From positions 124,001-188,000 of the forward strand of contig CAZJMK010000001.1 in the NCBI GenBank assembly GCA_964547135.1: 64,000 bases of DNA, written 5' to 3'. The translations under genes and the position numbers were made by a program. Positions 50,021 to 59,171 of this stretch are shown here, piece after piece; the first letter of the stretch is position 1; each line of letters opens with the position of its first letter. The DNA is from JAJXSS01 sp964547135. GTDB lineage: Bacteria; Planctomycetota; Phycisphaerae; Phycisphaerales; Phycisphaeraceae. Below the pieces are notes generated by a model. It saw only the letters and a list, made by a program, of their open reading frames with translations. It ran no database searches and was not told the DNA's origin.

Positions 50021-51805
50021 ATGCTCGACACCATGACCCTGCTCCCCCGACCAAGGCTCATTCAAAACGGTGAAGGCAACTGGCGTTTCAACCAGGCACA
50101 GGGACAAGCCCTGATGAAATTGAAGCCGACACAAGCCGGGGTGACGGTGCGTATCGACCCGTTGCAGATCACGCAACCGCAAAGCTATCGGTTGATGATT
50201 CGTCCCGGTGGGGTGAGGGTGCTCGCGCATGATGCAGCAGGGGCGCAGCACGCGGCGGTGACCCTGCGGCAACTGGTGCGCCAGTGTGATGGGCAGTTGC
50301 CGGCGGGGCGTATTGATGACCAACCTGATTTTGCGTTGCGCGGGTACATGCTGGATGTCAGCCGAGACAAAGTGCCCACCATGACGACGCTGTATCGCAT
50401 TGTGGACTTGATGGTCGAACTCAAGCTCAATCAGTTGCAGTTGTACACGGAGCACACATTTGCGTATCGGAAGCATCGCAAGGTGTGGGCCGGGGCTTCG
50501 CCGATGAGAGCGGAGCAGGTGCGCAAGCTGGATAGGTATTGTCGTGCGCGTGAGATTGAGCTGGTGCCCAATCAGAATTGTTTCGGGCACATGGAAAGAT
50601 GGTTGGAGCACAAGCCTTATCACAGCTTGGCGGAGGCACCGCAAGGTTTCAGGACAGCGTGGAATTATCGCCCCAACCCGACGACGCTGGCACCGCATTT
50701 GCCGGGGTCGATGCGGTTGGTGAAAGGGTTGTTTGACGAATTATTGCCGAACTTCACGAGTCGGCAGGTGAACGTCGGCTGCGATGAAACCTGGGACCTG
50801 GGGCAGGGCAAAAGCAGAGCATTGTGCGAAAAAATGGGTAAGGGTCGGGTGTATTTGGAATATTTATGCAAGGTGCAAAAGTTGGTGGCAAGGCATGGCA
50901 AAACCATGCAGTTTTGGGGTGATGTGATCATGCAACACCCGGAGTTGGTGGGCGAGCTGCCTGCGGGGATGATTGCGCTCGAGTGGGGTTACGAGGCGGA
51001 TCATCCGTTTGCGGAGCACGGGGAAAAGTTTGCGGCATCGGGTGTGCCGTTTTATGTGTGCCCGGGTACCTCGACGTGGAACACGCTGGCGGGAAGAACG
51101 GACAACGCGCTGGGTAATTTGCGCAGTGCCGCGGAAAACGGATTGCGTCACGGGGCGATTGGTTATTTGATTACGGATTGGGGCGACAACGGGCATATGC
51201 AGCCGTTGGGTGCGAGCTTTGTGCCCCTGGCTTATGGGGCGGCGGTCAGTTGGGGTTGCAGTGTCAATCGTGAGTTCGATGTGGCGAGGGCGACGGACCT
51301 GCATGTGTTTGAGGACCGGGCGGGCGTGATGGGGCGAGCGGTGATGGATTTGGGCAATGCGTATCAGACGGCGGGGTCGAAGGTGAGCAATGCGTCCACG
51401 TTGGCGATGCCGTTTTATCAACTGCCCGGGACGACGCCCAAGTGGTTGCGTGAGGCGGCAGAGAGCAGGGGGGCAGAGCGATTTGGTGAGGCGGAGCGAT
51501 ACGTCGGGGACACGATGACACGGTTGATGAAAGCCGATATGCGCTGTGTTGATGCGCGGTGGCTGAAAGAGGAGTTTGCGTTGGCCGGGCGGATGATGCA
51601 ATTGGGTTGTCGGATGAATAGGGCACGGTGCGCAGTCGCGGATCAGGCGTTGTCAGCGGTGGATATCAAGCAAAGAAAAACGCTGAAGCGCGATTTGGAA
51701 GACATCATGCGTGCGTACCCGCGGATTTGGAAGTTGCGCAACCGTGTGGGTGGGTTGAAGGACAGTTTGGCGCGGTTGCAAAGGCTGGGGGAGGCGATGG
51801 GGTGA
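50021..51805 (+). CDS. GH20-like glycoside hydrolase
   Basis: A 594-residue enzyme. The N-terminal domain resembles the zincin-like fold of beta-hexosaminidases (VLAHDAAGAQHAAVTLRQLV, about 70). The barrel starts at LRGYMLDVSRDKVPTMTTLYRIVDLM, with LNQLQLYTEHTF after it. The neighbouring catalytic Asp-Glu pair is in VNVGCDETWDLG at about 250. No signal peptide is seen, so it is probably cytoplasmic. The start ATG 50021 has GCGGAG upstream; the open frame runs further back only through the I repeat. Substrate is unknown, perhaps a hexosaminide. Confidence 0.8.
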   Translation: MLDTMTLLPRPRLIQNGEGNWRFNQAQGQALMKLKPTQAGVTVRIDPLQITQPQSYRLMIRPGGVRVLAHDAAGAQHAAVTLRQLVRQCDGQLPAGRIDDQPDFALRGYMLDVSRDKVPTMTTLYRIVDLMVELKLNQLQLYTEHTFAYRKHRKVWAGASPMRAEQVRKLDRYCRAREIELVPNQNCFGHMERWLEHKPYHSLAEAPQGFRTAWNYRPNPTTLAPHLPGSMRLVKGLFDELLPNFTSRQVNVGCDETWDLGQGKSRALCEKMGKGRVYLEYLCKVQKLVARHGKTMQFWGDVIMQHPELVGELPAGMIALEWGYEADHPFAEHGEKFAASGVPFYVCPGTSTWNTLAGRTDNALGNLRSAAENGLRHGAIGYLITDWGDNGHMQPLGASFVPLAYGAAVSWGCSVNREFDVARATDLHVFEDRAGVMGRAVMDLGNAYQTAGSKVSNASTLAMPFYQLPGTTPKWLREAAESRGAERFGEAERYVGDTMTRLMKADMRCVDARWLKEEFALAGRMMQLGCRMNRARCAVADQALSAVDIKQRKTLKRDLEDIMRAYPRIWKLRNRVGGLKDSLARLQRLGEAMG

Positions 51806-52043
51806 AGGATGATGGATAATGGTTTTGACGCCGAGGGCTTCAGCCCCGGATTTCATTGTCAAATATCCGGCCCTGAAGGGCACGGCGTTGGGGTGAGGCG
51901 GTGTTGGATGATGGATAATGGATAATTGATAATGTTCAGAGATGGTGTTCGTCAACAGTCTCTTGGTTTGTACATCATCCTTTATCTTTTATCCATTATC
52001 CATCGTATTGGTGGGTCCGCTCGCCGACTCGCTTGACCCACCT
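51806..52043. repeat. Intergenic composite: half G, A, full G, L
   Basis: Right after the GH20-like stop comes a half G arm (GATGGATAATGG, 51809-51822). A complete A unit follows (51827-51888, final arm CGGCGTTG), then a full G foldback (51905-52003, core GATAATGTTCAGAG...) and an L inverted repeat (52010-52042, GGTGGGTCCGCTCGCC...CCCACC). No gene is seen. The fba promoter candidate lies beyond. Confidence 0.75.
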
Positions 52044-52076
52044 TTCACCCCTGGCAACTTGCCCGACAATTCCCCA

Positions 52077-52104
52077 TTGCCCGGCATCCAACTTGCATTA
52101 CAAT
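52077..52104 (+). promoter_or_regulatory. Sigma-70-like promoter candidate for the aldolase gene
   Basis: TTGCCC (52077-52082), a 16-base spacer and TACAAT (52099-52104) precede the aldolase ATG by 57 bases. The -10 box differs from TATAAT by one base. It is just downstream of the L repeat. Confidence 0.4.
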
Positions 52105-52161
52105 GCACAACCAAGCGACGGATATCGCTTTACTCACCCCAAACATGGAGACCATCCAACG

Positions 52162-53229
52162 ATGGCCACGGCAACCCTCCCCAAAATCGCGGAACTGTTA
52201 GGTTCACAGGCTGACTCCCTGCTCAACTACAAGGCCACGGGCATCCCCAGGGAAACCCTCCACCTGCCCGGCCCGGACTTCATCGACCGCATCGTCGCCA
52301 GCACCGACCGCACCCCGAATGTGCTGCGTAACTATCAAACCATCCTCAACAGCGGACGGTTGGCGGGCACGGGTTACGTGTCGATTCTACCTGTCGATCA
52401 GGGCATCGAACACTCGGCTGGGGCTTCGTTTGCTCCCAATCCGATTTACTTTGACCCTGAAAACATCGTCAAGCTCGCCATCGAAGGCGGGTGCAACTGC
52501 GTGGCTTCGACGCTGGGCGTTTTGGGCGCATGCTCACGCAAGTATGCCCACAAAATTCCCTTCATGGTCAAAATCAACCACAACGAATTTCTGACCTACC
52601 CCAACAAGTTTGATCAGATCATGTTCGCCAACGTGAAGCAGGCTTTTGACATGGGTGCGGTCAGCATTGGTGCGACGATTTACTTTGGCAGTGACGAATC
52701 AGCCCGGCAGATTCAGGAAGTCACCGCTGCCTTCGCCGCTGCCCACGAACTGGGCATGGTCACCGTGCTCTGGTGCTACCTGCGCAACAGTGCGTTCAAG
52801 ACGGCGGAAAAAGATTTTCACACCGCGTCCGACCTCACCGGTCAGGCCAACCACCTGGGCGTGACCATACAGGCGGACATCATCAAACAAAAACTGGCGA
52901 CCAACAACGGCGGATACCCGGCTGTCAAGTTCGGCAAGTCGCACAAATTCGTGTACGAAAAACTCACCACTGATCACCCGATTGATCTGTGCCGATATCA
53001 GATCGCCAACTGCTACATGGGGCGTATGCCGTTGATCAACTCCGGCGGGGAAAGCAAAGGCGCCACCGATCTGGCCGAGGCGGTGACCACGGCTGTGATC
53101 AACAAGCGAGCCGGGGGCATGGGTTTGATCAGCGGTCGCAAGGCTTTCCAAAAGCCGATGAACGAAGGCGTGGCCCTGCTCAACGCGATTCAGGATGTGT
53201 ACCTGGACAAGTCGATTACCGTGGCGTGA
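52162..53229 (+). CDS. Class I fructose-bisphosphate aldolase (FbaB/DhnA type)
   Basis: A 355-residue Schiff-base aldolase of glycolysis and gluconeogenesis. ILPVDQGIEHSAGASF at about 75 is the hallmark of the DhnA family, and FMVKINHNEFLTYPNKFD follows. GLISGRKAFQKPMNEGVALL near the C-terminus is the phosphate-binding loop and matches the archaeal-type class I signature. The Schiff-base lysine is probably the one in VKFGKSHKFVYEKL or nearby. The start at 52162 has GGAG twelve bases upstream. A strong terminator follows. Confidence 0.93.
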   Translation: MATATLPKIAELLGSQADSLLNYKATGIPRETLHLPGPDFIDRIVASTDRTPNVLRNYQTILNSGRLAGTGYVSILPVDQGIEHSAGASFAPNPIYFDPENIVKLAIEGGCNCVASTLGVLGACSRKYAHKIPFMVKINHNEFLTYPNKFDQIMFANVKQAFDMGAVSIGATIYFGSDESARQIQEVTAAFAAAHELGMVTVLWCYLRNSAFKTAEKDFHTASDLTGQANHLGVTIQADIIKQKLATNNGGYPAVKFGKSHKFVYEKLTTDHPIDLCRYQIANCYMGRMPLINSGGESKGATDLAEAVTTAVINKRAGGMGLISGRKAFQKPMNEGVALLNAIQDVYLDKSITVA

Positions 53230-53283
53230 TGAGGTTGCTCACCGACGACAAACCGGACGATCAACATTTGACGACATCACTCA

Positions 53284-53316
53284 AAGCCCAGGCATGGCCA
53301 TGCCTGGGCTTTTTTG
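53284..53316 (+). terminator. Rho-independent terminator after the aldolase gene
   Basis: AAAGCCCAGGCATG and CATGCCTGGGCTTT form a perfect 14-base stem with loop GC, followed by further T. It lies 55 bases after the aldolase stop. It is the clearest terminator in the window. Confidence 0.88.
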
Positions 53317-53317
53317 A

Positions 53318-53591
53318 TTTGAATGTGGCACCGCCCCCGGGGGCGCCCTCGGCGGTGGGTCTTACAAAGCGATGTATTGTGGGGCAAGCGCGTCGGCGCG
53401 CGGACCCACCATGAACATCAATGGATCATGGATTAAGGATAATGGTTTGTGACGCCGAGGGCTTTAGCCCCGGATTTCATTGTCTAATATCCGGCCCTGA
53501 AGGGCACGGCGTCATCAGCACACAGCACCCCATCGCCGGTTGCCCCCGGTGGCTGGCAGCTTGGCTGCCAGTGCTTTGATGATGAGTCGCA
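53318..53591. repeat. Intergenic composite: B, L-like, half G, A
   Basis: Between convergent genes: a B unit enlarged by CCCGGGGGC (about 53327), an L-like pair GGTGGGTC...GGACCCACC (53355-53410), a half G arm (53421-53443) and a complete A unit (53451-53513). The junction GGATAATGGTTTGTGACGCC closely matches the G/A junction at 51815. GGCAGCTTGGCTGCCAGTGC follows at about 53556. Confidence 0.72.
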
Positions 53592-54809
53592 TCACGAGCG
53601 TTTGGGGCGACGGGCGATGAGCGGCAGGGACAAGGCCAGCAGCATCAGCGTGCCGGGTTCGGGGGCGTGAGCAAAAAGAATCGGGTCATTGTCGTCACGC
53701 AGCAGGTCGGGCGTCGGCCCATAAATCGACTTTTCATCAGCGGTTTGACCGCCTTCATTGGCCACGTAAACCCCTACGCCGGGTATCACGGCTATGCCCG
53801 CAAAGGCCCCGCTGACGCTTTGACCATCGGGGTCGAGTTCCAGCCCGGCAGCAATGGCGGAAATGGTGAACAGGGAAGTAAAGCTACCCGTCAGTCGATC
53901 AAAAATCGAGATACGCGGTGATTTGCGTTGGGTGATAAGCACCTGATCGCCGTCGAACCCGATGTCGAACGCCTGATCGAGCGTGATGGGGCTGAACAGG
54001 GACGAACCATCGGGCAGGTACGTGAAAACCTGACCACCCAGCGGTTCGGGGTCGATGGTGGTATCGCCGACGGAGGCTACCCAAACATTGCCGGTGACGG
54101 GGTCCACTTCGACGCCGCGCAGGCCGTTGCCGTAGGCCGAGGGGCCGGTGAAGGTGATTTGGCCGGTGCCGTTGAAGGTGGTGTTGAGGCTGGCGCCGGT
54201 GATGTTGGGGCCGGTTTCGGTGAGCGACCAGCTTTGGACCAACCCTGCGGTCGTGGTACTGACGTTGCCGCGTTTGCTGGTATAAGCCAACAGAGAAGAA
54301 CCGTTGCGGACGACACTCACACCATCGGCCTCGGCCACCGGAATGGAACCCAGCACCGTGCTCAAGTCGGCACTGTAAACAGTAATTTGTGAACTGGCGG
54401 CAACATAAACACGCCCCAAGTCGTCGGTGGCAATCGCCTTGCCACGCGGGCCGACCAAGCGAGTCAAGGTGGCGGTGGTGTAATTGTTGTTGGCCAGGTA
54501 CGCACCGCTGCTGTCTTTTGCCAGTGCATCCAAGTCGATGCGGCGAACTTCACCACCGGAGCCGACGCTGTTGTTGTACCCGGCGTAGAGGAACTTGCCG
54601 TCGGGCGACAAAGCCAACCCACGGTTGTCACGCGGGTCAACGCTTTGGTTCAACCCCAAAACGGTTTCACTGTTGTCGATGAGGTAAGCCACGCTCCACG
54701 ATGGTGTACGCAGGTCGATGGCTGCATGGGCGTGATGGGTCAAATTCAGACCGGCCACCCCAGCAACTAACACCACCATCGCCGCCCCGTAACGATTGGA
54801 AGCTTTCAT
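53592..54809 (-). CDS. PEP-CTERM sorted secreted protein
   Basis: A 405-residue exported protein. It has an N-terminal signal peptide (AAMVVLVAGVAGLNLTHHAHA). The body resembles a beta-propeller-like repeat (NRGLALSPDGKFLYAGYNN, LRGVEVDPVTGNVWVAS, GIAVIPGVGVYVANEGG). The C-terminal sorting tail is PEPGTLMLLALSLPLIARR-KRS, the substrate signal of the exosortase system, which places the product at the outer surface. Exosortase itself is not in the window. GGAGGAGG lies close upstream of the ATG. Ligand is unknown. Confidence 0.88.
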   Translation of the reverse strand: MKASNRYGAAMVVLVAGVAGLNLTHHAHAAIDLRTPSWSVAYLIDNSETVLGLNQSVDPRDNRGLALSPDGKFLYAGYNNSVGSGGEVRRIDLDALAKDSSGAYLANNNYTTATLTRLVGPRGKAIATDDLGRVYVAASSQITVYSADLSTVLGSIPVAEADGVSVVRNGSSLLAYTSKRGNVSTTTAGLVQSWSLTETGPNITGASLNTTFNGTGQITFTGPSAYGNGLRGVEVDPVTGNVWVASVGDTTIDPEPLGGQVFTYLPDGSSLFSPITLDQAFDIGFDGDQVLITQRKSPRISIFDRLTGSFTSLFTISAIAAGLELDPDGQSVSGAFAGIAVIPGVGVYVANEGGQTADEKSIYGPTPDLLRDDNDPILFAHAPEPGTLMLLALSLPLIARRPKRS

Positions 54810-55105
54810 AGCCCCTCCTCCAAGGTATGTGCGAAATCTCGATAAGGATTATAACAGCGAATACCAGGAAAACCATCGAAATGACGTTTAAAAATGATGA
54901 ATAAGGGGTTTTATCCGGTCAGCGCGTGTGAATCATTTGCAATATTGCAATGATTTGAGTGCCGTAGCGCGGGTGGCGTTGGGTGCCGTTGGCAGCGAGT
55001 TGCGATTGGCACACGACGGTGATGTTCACCAAACACGCCGAACACACACCGACGCAAAGCGTCCGCGCTAAACGTTGGCAATCAACGACCATGGCCTGAT
55101 ATTTT
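54810..55105. other. Intergenic region with AT-rich palindrome and D unit
   Basis: At 54931-54955 lies a near-perfect palindrome, ATCATTTGCAATATTGCAAT, about 120 bases upstream of the PEP-CTERM gene. It has no T run, so an operator is as likely as a terminator. A D unit lies at 55050-55073. No gene is seen. Confidence 0.4.
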
Positions 55106-56464
55106 TTACCAGGTGCTGGGCGGGGGGATGATGGCCATGTCGGGGTAGTTGCCACGGGTGAAGGTCATGTTCAGCGGTTCACGGCCACGTCGCCAGACGG
55201 TGCCTTCCAGGTGCAGGCCTTCTTCTTTCCAGGTCATGCGCAGCACGCCAACATCGGGCTTGGTGAGGTTGGCACTATCGGGCGACCATTTGCCGATGTG
55301 GCCGAAGGTGTAGGTTTTGATGGTGAGTACGAGGAACTGGTTGTTGCGAATCTGCCAGGTGCCGGTGTTGATGGCAGGGGGGTAGCCCGGTCGGCAATTG
55401 GCATGCACAAACGTTCCATTTTCATTGAATTGGTAGCGTTCGTACCACTTGGGGGTTTGGTTGATCCATGGGCCGACGATCGAGCGTTCCGGTTGGGCGT
55501 CTGCTTCGGCTGACTCGCCCGGTGCTGCTGCGACGGCGCTCGGTTCTACCTGCGGTGCAGCCTCGGCTTCGGTGGCTGGCGTTGTTGCCGGTGGTGCTGG
55601 AGTTGCAGTTGCCGGCACATCGGTCGATGGCACTTGAGCAGCGGGAGCAACCGACGTATCAGGTAAACCGGCGGCAGCAGGGGCGACGGGTGTTGCTGCG
55701 GCTGGTTCGGCTGTTGCAGGTGCATTGTCACCACGGGAAGTATCGGGCATCAACTGCCCCGGCGGAATCGGCGATGCGCTTGCAGTGTCACTGAGCGCCT
55801 GACTGACCACACTGGTTCCTAAAAAGGCTTCACGGACATCGGGGGGCAGGGGTTGTGCGTAAATGCCCTGTGCGTTTTTCGGCACTTCAAAAATACCCTG
55901 CACCGACCAGTTGGGCCGACGTTTCGGGGCGATCAGCAGGTTGGCATGAACGATCAGTCGATCGGGGTGGTCTTCGAGCAGTACCAGGGACCCGGTGGTT
56001 TTCCAAGGTTCGATGAATTGACCATCTCCGATCAGCCCGGCGTCGTAACCGATCAGGTAACGTGCCTCCATGCGCTCGGCATCCAGCGTGTCGCCCAGCC
56101 GCGTGCCTTCGGGCAGTTGCACCCACAATCGCTCCATGGCGTGATCTTTGCGGTTGACGAACTGTTCCTTTTTATCATCCCAGTCGGCCAGTGAGGTGAT
56201 GTGTGTGAACACCAGCAGTTGATCAGCACCACGGACAAAGGCGAAACGGCCTGCCTGCCAGCGGGGCATGGTGTTCTGACGCACCAGCCGGGCGTTGGGC
56301 ACCAGTTCCATTTCCGTGCGGAACGTGGCGGAGGTTTGCCGATCTTCGACGGCTGGGTTAAAGCCGGCGTCTATGCCGCAGCCGGTGATGAGCAAGGCGG
56401 CGAGCAGCAGTAACGATAATGGGGTTGTGTACGAAAAGTGTCCGGCCAGGTGCCAACGGTTCAT
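55106..56464 (-). CDS. Lipoprotein with long Pro/Ala linker and C-terminal lipocalin-like domain
   Basis: A 452-residue exported protein I do not recognise. The signal LSLLLLAALLITGCGIDAG has a clear lipobox with the lipid Cys at about residue 29 of this start. Residues about 30-215 form a folded N-terminal domain. A Pro/Ala/Thr-rich linker follows to about 320. The C-terminal part (IVGPWINQTPKWYERYQFNENGTFVHANC...GTWQIRNNQFLVLTIKTY) looks like a small beta-barrel as in lipocalin-like domains. The alternative ATG at 56488 adds eight residues. Confidence 0.72.
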   Translation of the reverse strand: MNRWHLAGHFSYTTPLSLLLLAALLITGCGIDAGFNPAVEDRQTSATFRTEMELVPNARLVRQNTMPRWQAGRFAFVRGADQLLVFTHITSLADWDDKKEQFVNRKDHAMERLWVQLPEGTRLGDTLDAERMEARYLIGYDAGLIGDGQFIEPWKTTGSLVLLEDHPDRLIVHANLLIAPKRRPNWSVQGIFEVPKNAQGIYAQPLPPDVREAFLGTSVVSQALSDTASASPIPPGQLMPDTSRGDNAPATAEPAAATPVAPAAAGLPDTSVAPAAQVPSTDVPATATPAPPATTPATEAEAAPQVEPSAVAAAPGESAEADAQPERSIVGPWINQTPKWYERYQFNENGTFVHANCRPGYPPAINTGTWQIRNNQFLVLTIKTYTFGHIGKWSPDSANLTKPDVGVLRMTWKEEGLHLEGTVWRRGREPLNMTFTRGNYPDMAIIPPPSTW

Positions 56465-56488
56465 GCCTGCCTCACGTGTAAGTGCCAT

Positions 56489-56924
56489 CGGTTCGTGATC
56501 CTTGATGTTGATACGACAAAATACATACGACCACCACGCCGGGGTTGATCGTCCAACCTCAACTTTATCGGCCCAATCGTCGTTTCATTTTACCCACAAC
56601 CCCCGTCTGACTCGTGTTGATTTCGCAAGGACGCATCAAAGTCAACGGAAGTGGTCGAGTGGCGCGGTGATTTCGAATTTCGGATTTCGAATTTAGCAAG
56701 CCAAGAACGAGGCCGACAGGCTGAGGGCTTGGGTATTTTGGAAAGTTCATCGGTGAGTCTGTGAATCGGTTACTCGGTTACTCGATCGGAATGGTATTTG
56801 TCTTTTCTGACCGATTAACCGACTCACTGACCAACCGATGAACCACGCCGATCAGACGCGATCAATCGCTGCGCTAACTATCGAATACGGTTCCGTCACT
56901 CGACCACTCGATGACTTCGATTGA
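56489..56924. repeat. Intergenic region with composite element F-H-J-C-F', copy 2
   Basis: The region 56489-56640 shows no feature. From 56649 to 56917 come an F arm (AAGTGGTCGAGTGG), TTCGAATTTCGG, H (56697-56734), J foldback (56746-56845, with CGGTTACTCGGTTACTCG, core GGAATGGTATTTGTCTTTTC), C arm (56853-56878, TCGCTGCGC where others have TCGCGGCGC) and F' (CACTCGACCACTCGATGAC). The order equals that at 41432-41698. Confidence 0.78.
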
Positions 56925-58976
56925 TCACCGCGTGCCGACCACCAGCGAACCGAACGCAGGCAGCTCGACTGAACCCGTGAGGGGTTGACCGGTGAACAGG
57001 TTGATGCAGGGCCTTGGCGGCAGGGGCACGGTTTGTACCTGATGGGTGAAGTTTAAATAAAACAGGTAGTCATGCCGACCATCGCTGCGACGCTGCACAC
57101 TCACACCCGGCGGGGTCGGCTGGTCGATGCCTGCACGCAGATTCAATGCTTTGGCGATGCCCGTGAAAAAGTCATCGTGAAAGCGATCATCATTTCGGCT
57201 GGCGATGTAGTAAGCCTTGCCCTTGCCCAGGTGATGCACGGTGAGCGCAGCACGACGGGCGTAAAAGTCACGTTCATACTCAGCCAGCACCTGCACCTGT
57301 TTTGATTCGACATGCACCAGGTCGCAATAGTGACGGGCGGCATATGACCCGTTCAAGCCCAGTTGGTTGTTTGCCGCTGCCAATACGGATTGCGGGGTGT
57401 GCTCGCCGGGCACATCGGTTTCTTCCACCCAAACACCAAGCACGGGGCGTAACGGGCCGGGGAACCCGCCTTGAAAACAGAGGTCGGTTTCGTTGACGAT
57501 GCCGGAAAAATAAGTGGTGACGAACGTACCCCCCTGTGCGACGAATTGCTCGACGCGCTGGGCGACACCGGGTTGCAGCAGGTACATCATCGGTGCCAGC
57601 AGCAGGCGATAGTTGGCGAAATCAAAGGTGGGGGCAATGATGTCAACCGGGATGTGTCGCTGCCAAAAGGGGCGGTAAAAATCAAGGATAGCCGTTTGAT
57701 CATGATTTTTTTCACGATTACGCGGGCCTTGTTCGCCTTCGATGGCCCAGCGATTTTCCCAGTCGAAAACCAGCGCTGTTTCCGACGGTGTTGCTGCACC
57801 AACAACCGCATCGAGTTTGCCCAGCAGTTGCCCCAGTTCCGCGACTTCCCGGAAAGTACGTGTGTTTTCATGGCCGACATGATCGACCACCGCCCCATGA
57901 AATTTTTCGCTCGAACCCCTGCTCTTGCGCCATTGAAAATACATCACCGCATCGGCCCCGTGCGCCACCGCCTGCAAACTCGCGGTCTGATGCATCAAGG
58001 GTCGTTTGAGGGGTGAAAAGTCCTGCCAGTTGACCTGACTGGGCGTTGACTCCATCAGCAAAAAAGGTTGGCCCTTTTTCAACCCACGATTCAGGTCATG
58101 ATTGAAGGCGGTGTAAAGCGCCGTCTGTGCTTCAGGTTCCTTGTGCCAACCGGGGTACGCATCCCACGACACCACATCGCAGACTTCGGCCAGTTTCCAG
58201 TAATCAAGCTGCATGTATGTACCCATCAGGTTCGTGGTGACGGGCACGTTGGGCGTGATATTTTTCAATGGCACGATTTCATGGCCCATGAAGTCAGCCG
58301 TCTGATGCGTCACAAAACGCTTCCAATCCAGCACCAACCCGTGTACCGACGGGTCGATGAATTCAATCTGGCTCCAGTCGGTGAAACGGTGACTCCAAAA
58401 AGTGCTCCACCAGGCGTGGTTGAGGTTGTCGAGGGTTTGATAGCGCTGTTGCAGCCAAAGTCGAAACGCAGCTTTGCAGAGGTCGCAGTGACATTCGCCG
58501 CCGTATTCGTTGGAAATATGCCACATCGCCAGTGCGGGATGGTCCTTGAATGATTCCGCCAACCGGGTGTTGATCTGTGTTGCCTTGGCGCGGTACACCG
58601 GCGAGGTGTAACAATGGTTATGGCGAAAGCCCTGCAGGTCGCGCAAACCCTGTGCATTCACCCGACGAATTTCAGGGTACTTCTGAGCCATCCAATTGGG
58701 CTTGGCACCGCTGGGTGTGGCCAGGTTAACCGATATGCCATTGGCCCACAGGTCATCGACAATGCGATGCAGCCAATCAAAGTCATAGCAACCTTCCGCC
58801 GGTTCGAGCATGGCCCATGAAAAAATGCCGATGCTGACGATGTTCACCCCTGCGAGCTTCATCAGCCGAAGGTCATCACGCAACACCTCGGGGTACGCAA
58901 GCCACTGTTCGGGGTTGTAATCGCCGCCATGAAGCATGTGCGGTATTTGCGTGGCCGAGGCAAAACGTCGCGTCAT
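56925..58976 (-). CDS. Beta-galactosidase, GH42 family
   Basis: A 683-residue enzyme, normal length for GH42. The barrel opens with HMLHGGDYNPEQWL, and the acid/base Glu is in MWHISNEYGGECHCDLC at about 155. The cysteines after it suggest the GH42 metal site. The nucleophile Glu is in FLLMESTPSQVNWQDF at about 312. Domains B (trimerisation, about 400-600) and C follow. No signal peptide is present, so it hydrolyses imported galactosides. It faces a glycosyltransferase gene across an A unit. Confidence 0.95.
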   Translation of the reverse strand: MTRRFASATQIPHMLHGGDYNPEQWLAYPEVLRDDLRLMKLAGVNIVSIGIFSWAMLEPAEGCYDFDWLHRIVDDLWANGISVNLATPSGAKPNWMAQKYPEIRRVNAQGLRDLQGFRHNHCYTSPVYRAKATQINTRLAESFKDHPALAMWHISNEYGGECHCDLCKAAFRLWLQQRYQTLDNLNHAWWSTFWSHRFTDWSQIEFIDPSVHGLVLDWKRFVTHQTADFMGHEIVPLKNITPNVPVTTNLMGTYMQLDYWKLAEVCDVVSWDAYPGWHKEPEAQTALYTAFNHDLNRGLKKGQPFLLMESTPSQVNWQDFSPLKRPLMHQTASLQAVAHGADAVMYFQWRKSRGSSEKFHGAVVDHVGHENTRTFREVAELGQLLGKLDAVVGAATPSETALVFDWENRWAIEGEQGPRNREKNHDQTAILDFYRPFWQRHIPVDIIAPTFDFANYRLLLAPMMYLLQPGVAQRVEQFVAQGGTFVTTYFSGIVNETDLCFQGGFPGPLRPVLGVWVEETDVPGEHTPQSVLAAANNQLGLNGSYAARHYCDLVHVESKQVQVLAEYERDFYARRAALTVHHLGKGKAYYIASRNDDRFHDDFFTGIAKALNLRAGIDQPTPPGVSVQRRSDGRHDYLFYLNFTHQVQTVPLPPRPCINLFTGQPLTGSVELPAFGSLVVGTR

Positions 58977-59033
58977 GATGAACCAACTCCGTGGTGAATG
59001 AAAAGATGATAACCGAAGACCTTCGCTGCATTC

Positions 59034-59096
59034 GACGCCATGCCCTTTAGGGCCGGATATTTGAATGTGAAATCCGGGGCTGAAGCCCTCGGCGTC
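59034..59096 (-). repeat. Family A unit, complete
   Basis: A reversed copy whose first arm reads GACGCCA instead of GACGCCG. Hairpins GCCCTTTAGGGC and GGGCTGAAGCCC are intact. It lies in the divergent gap between the GH42 gene and a glycosyltransferase, where promoters for both are expected. Confidence 0.8.
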
Positions 59097-59171
59097 ATTT
59101 GCTTCAATGACTTAACCACTTCACCCTCCCCCGATTTCACCACCTGCTTATTCTGCGAGTACCATGCCCGC

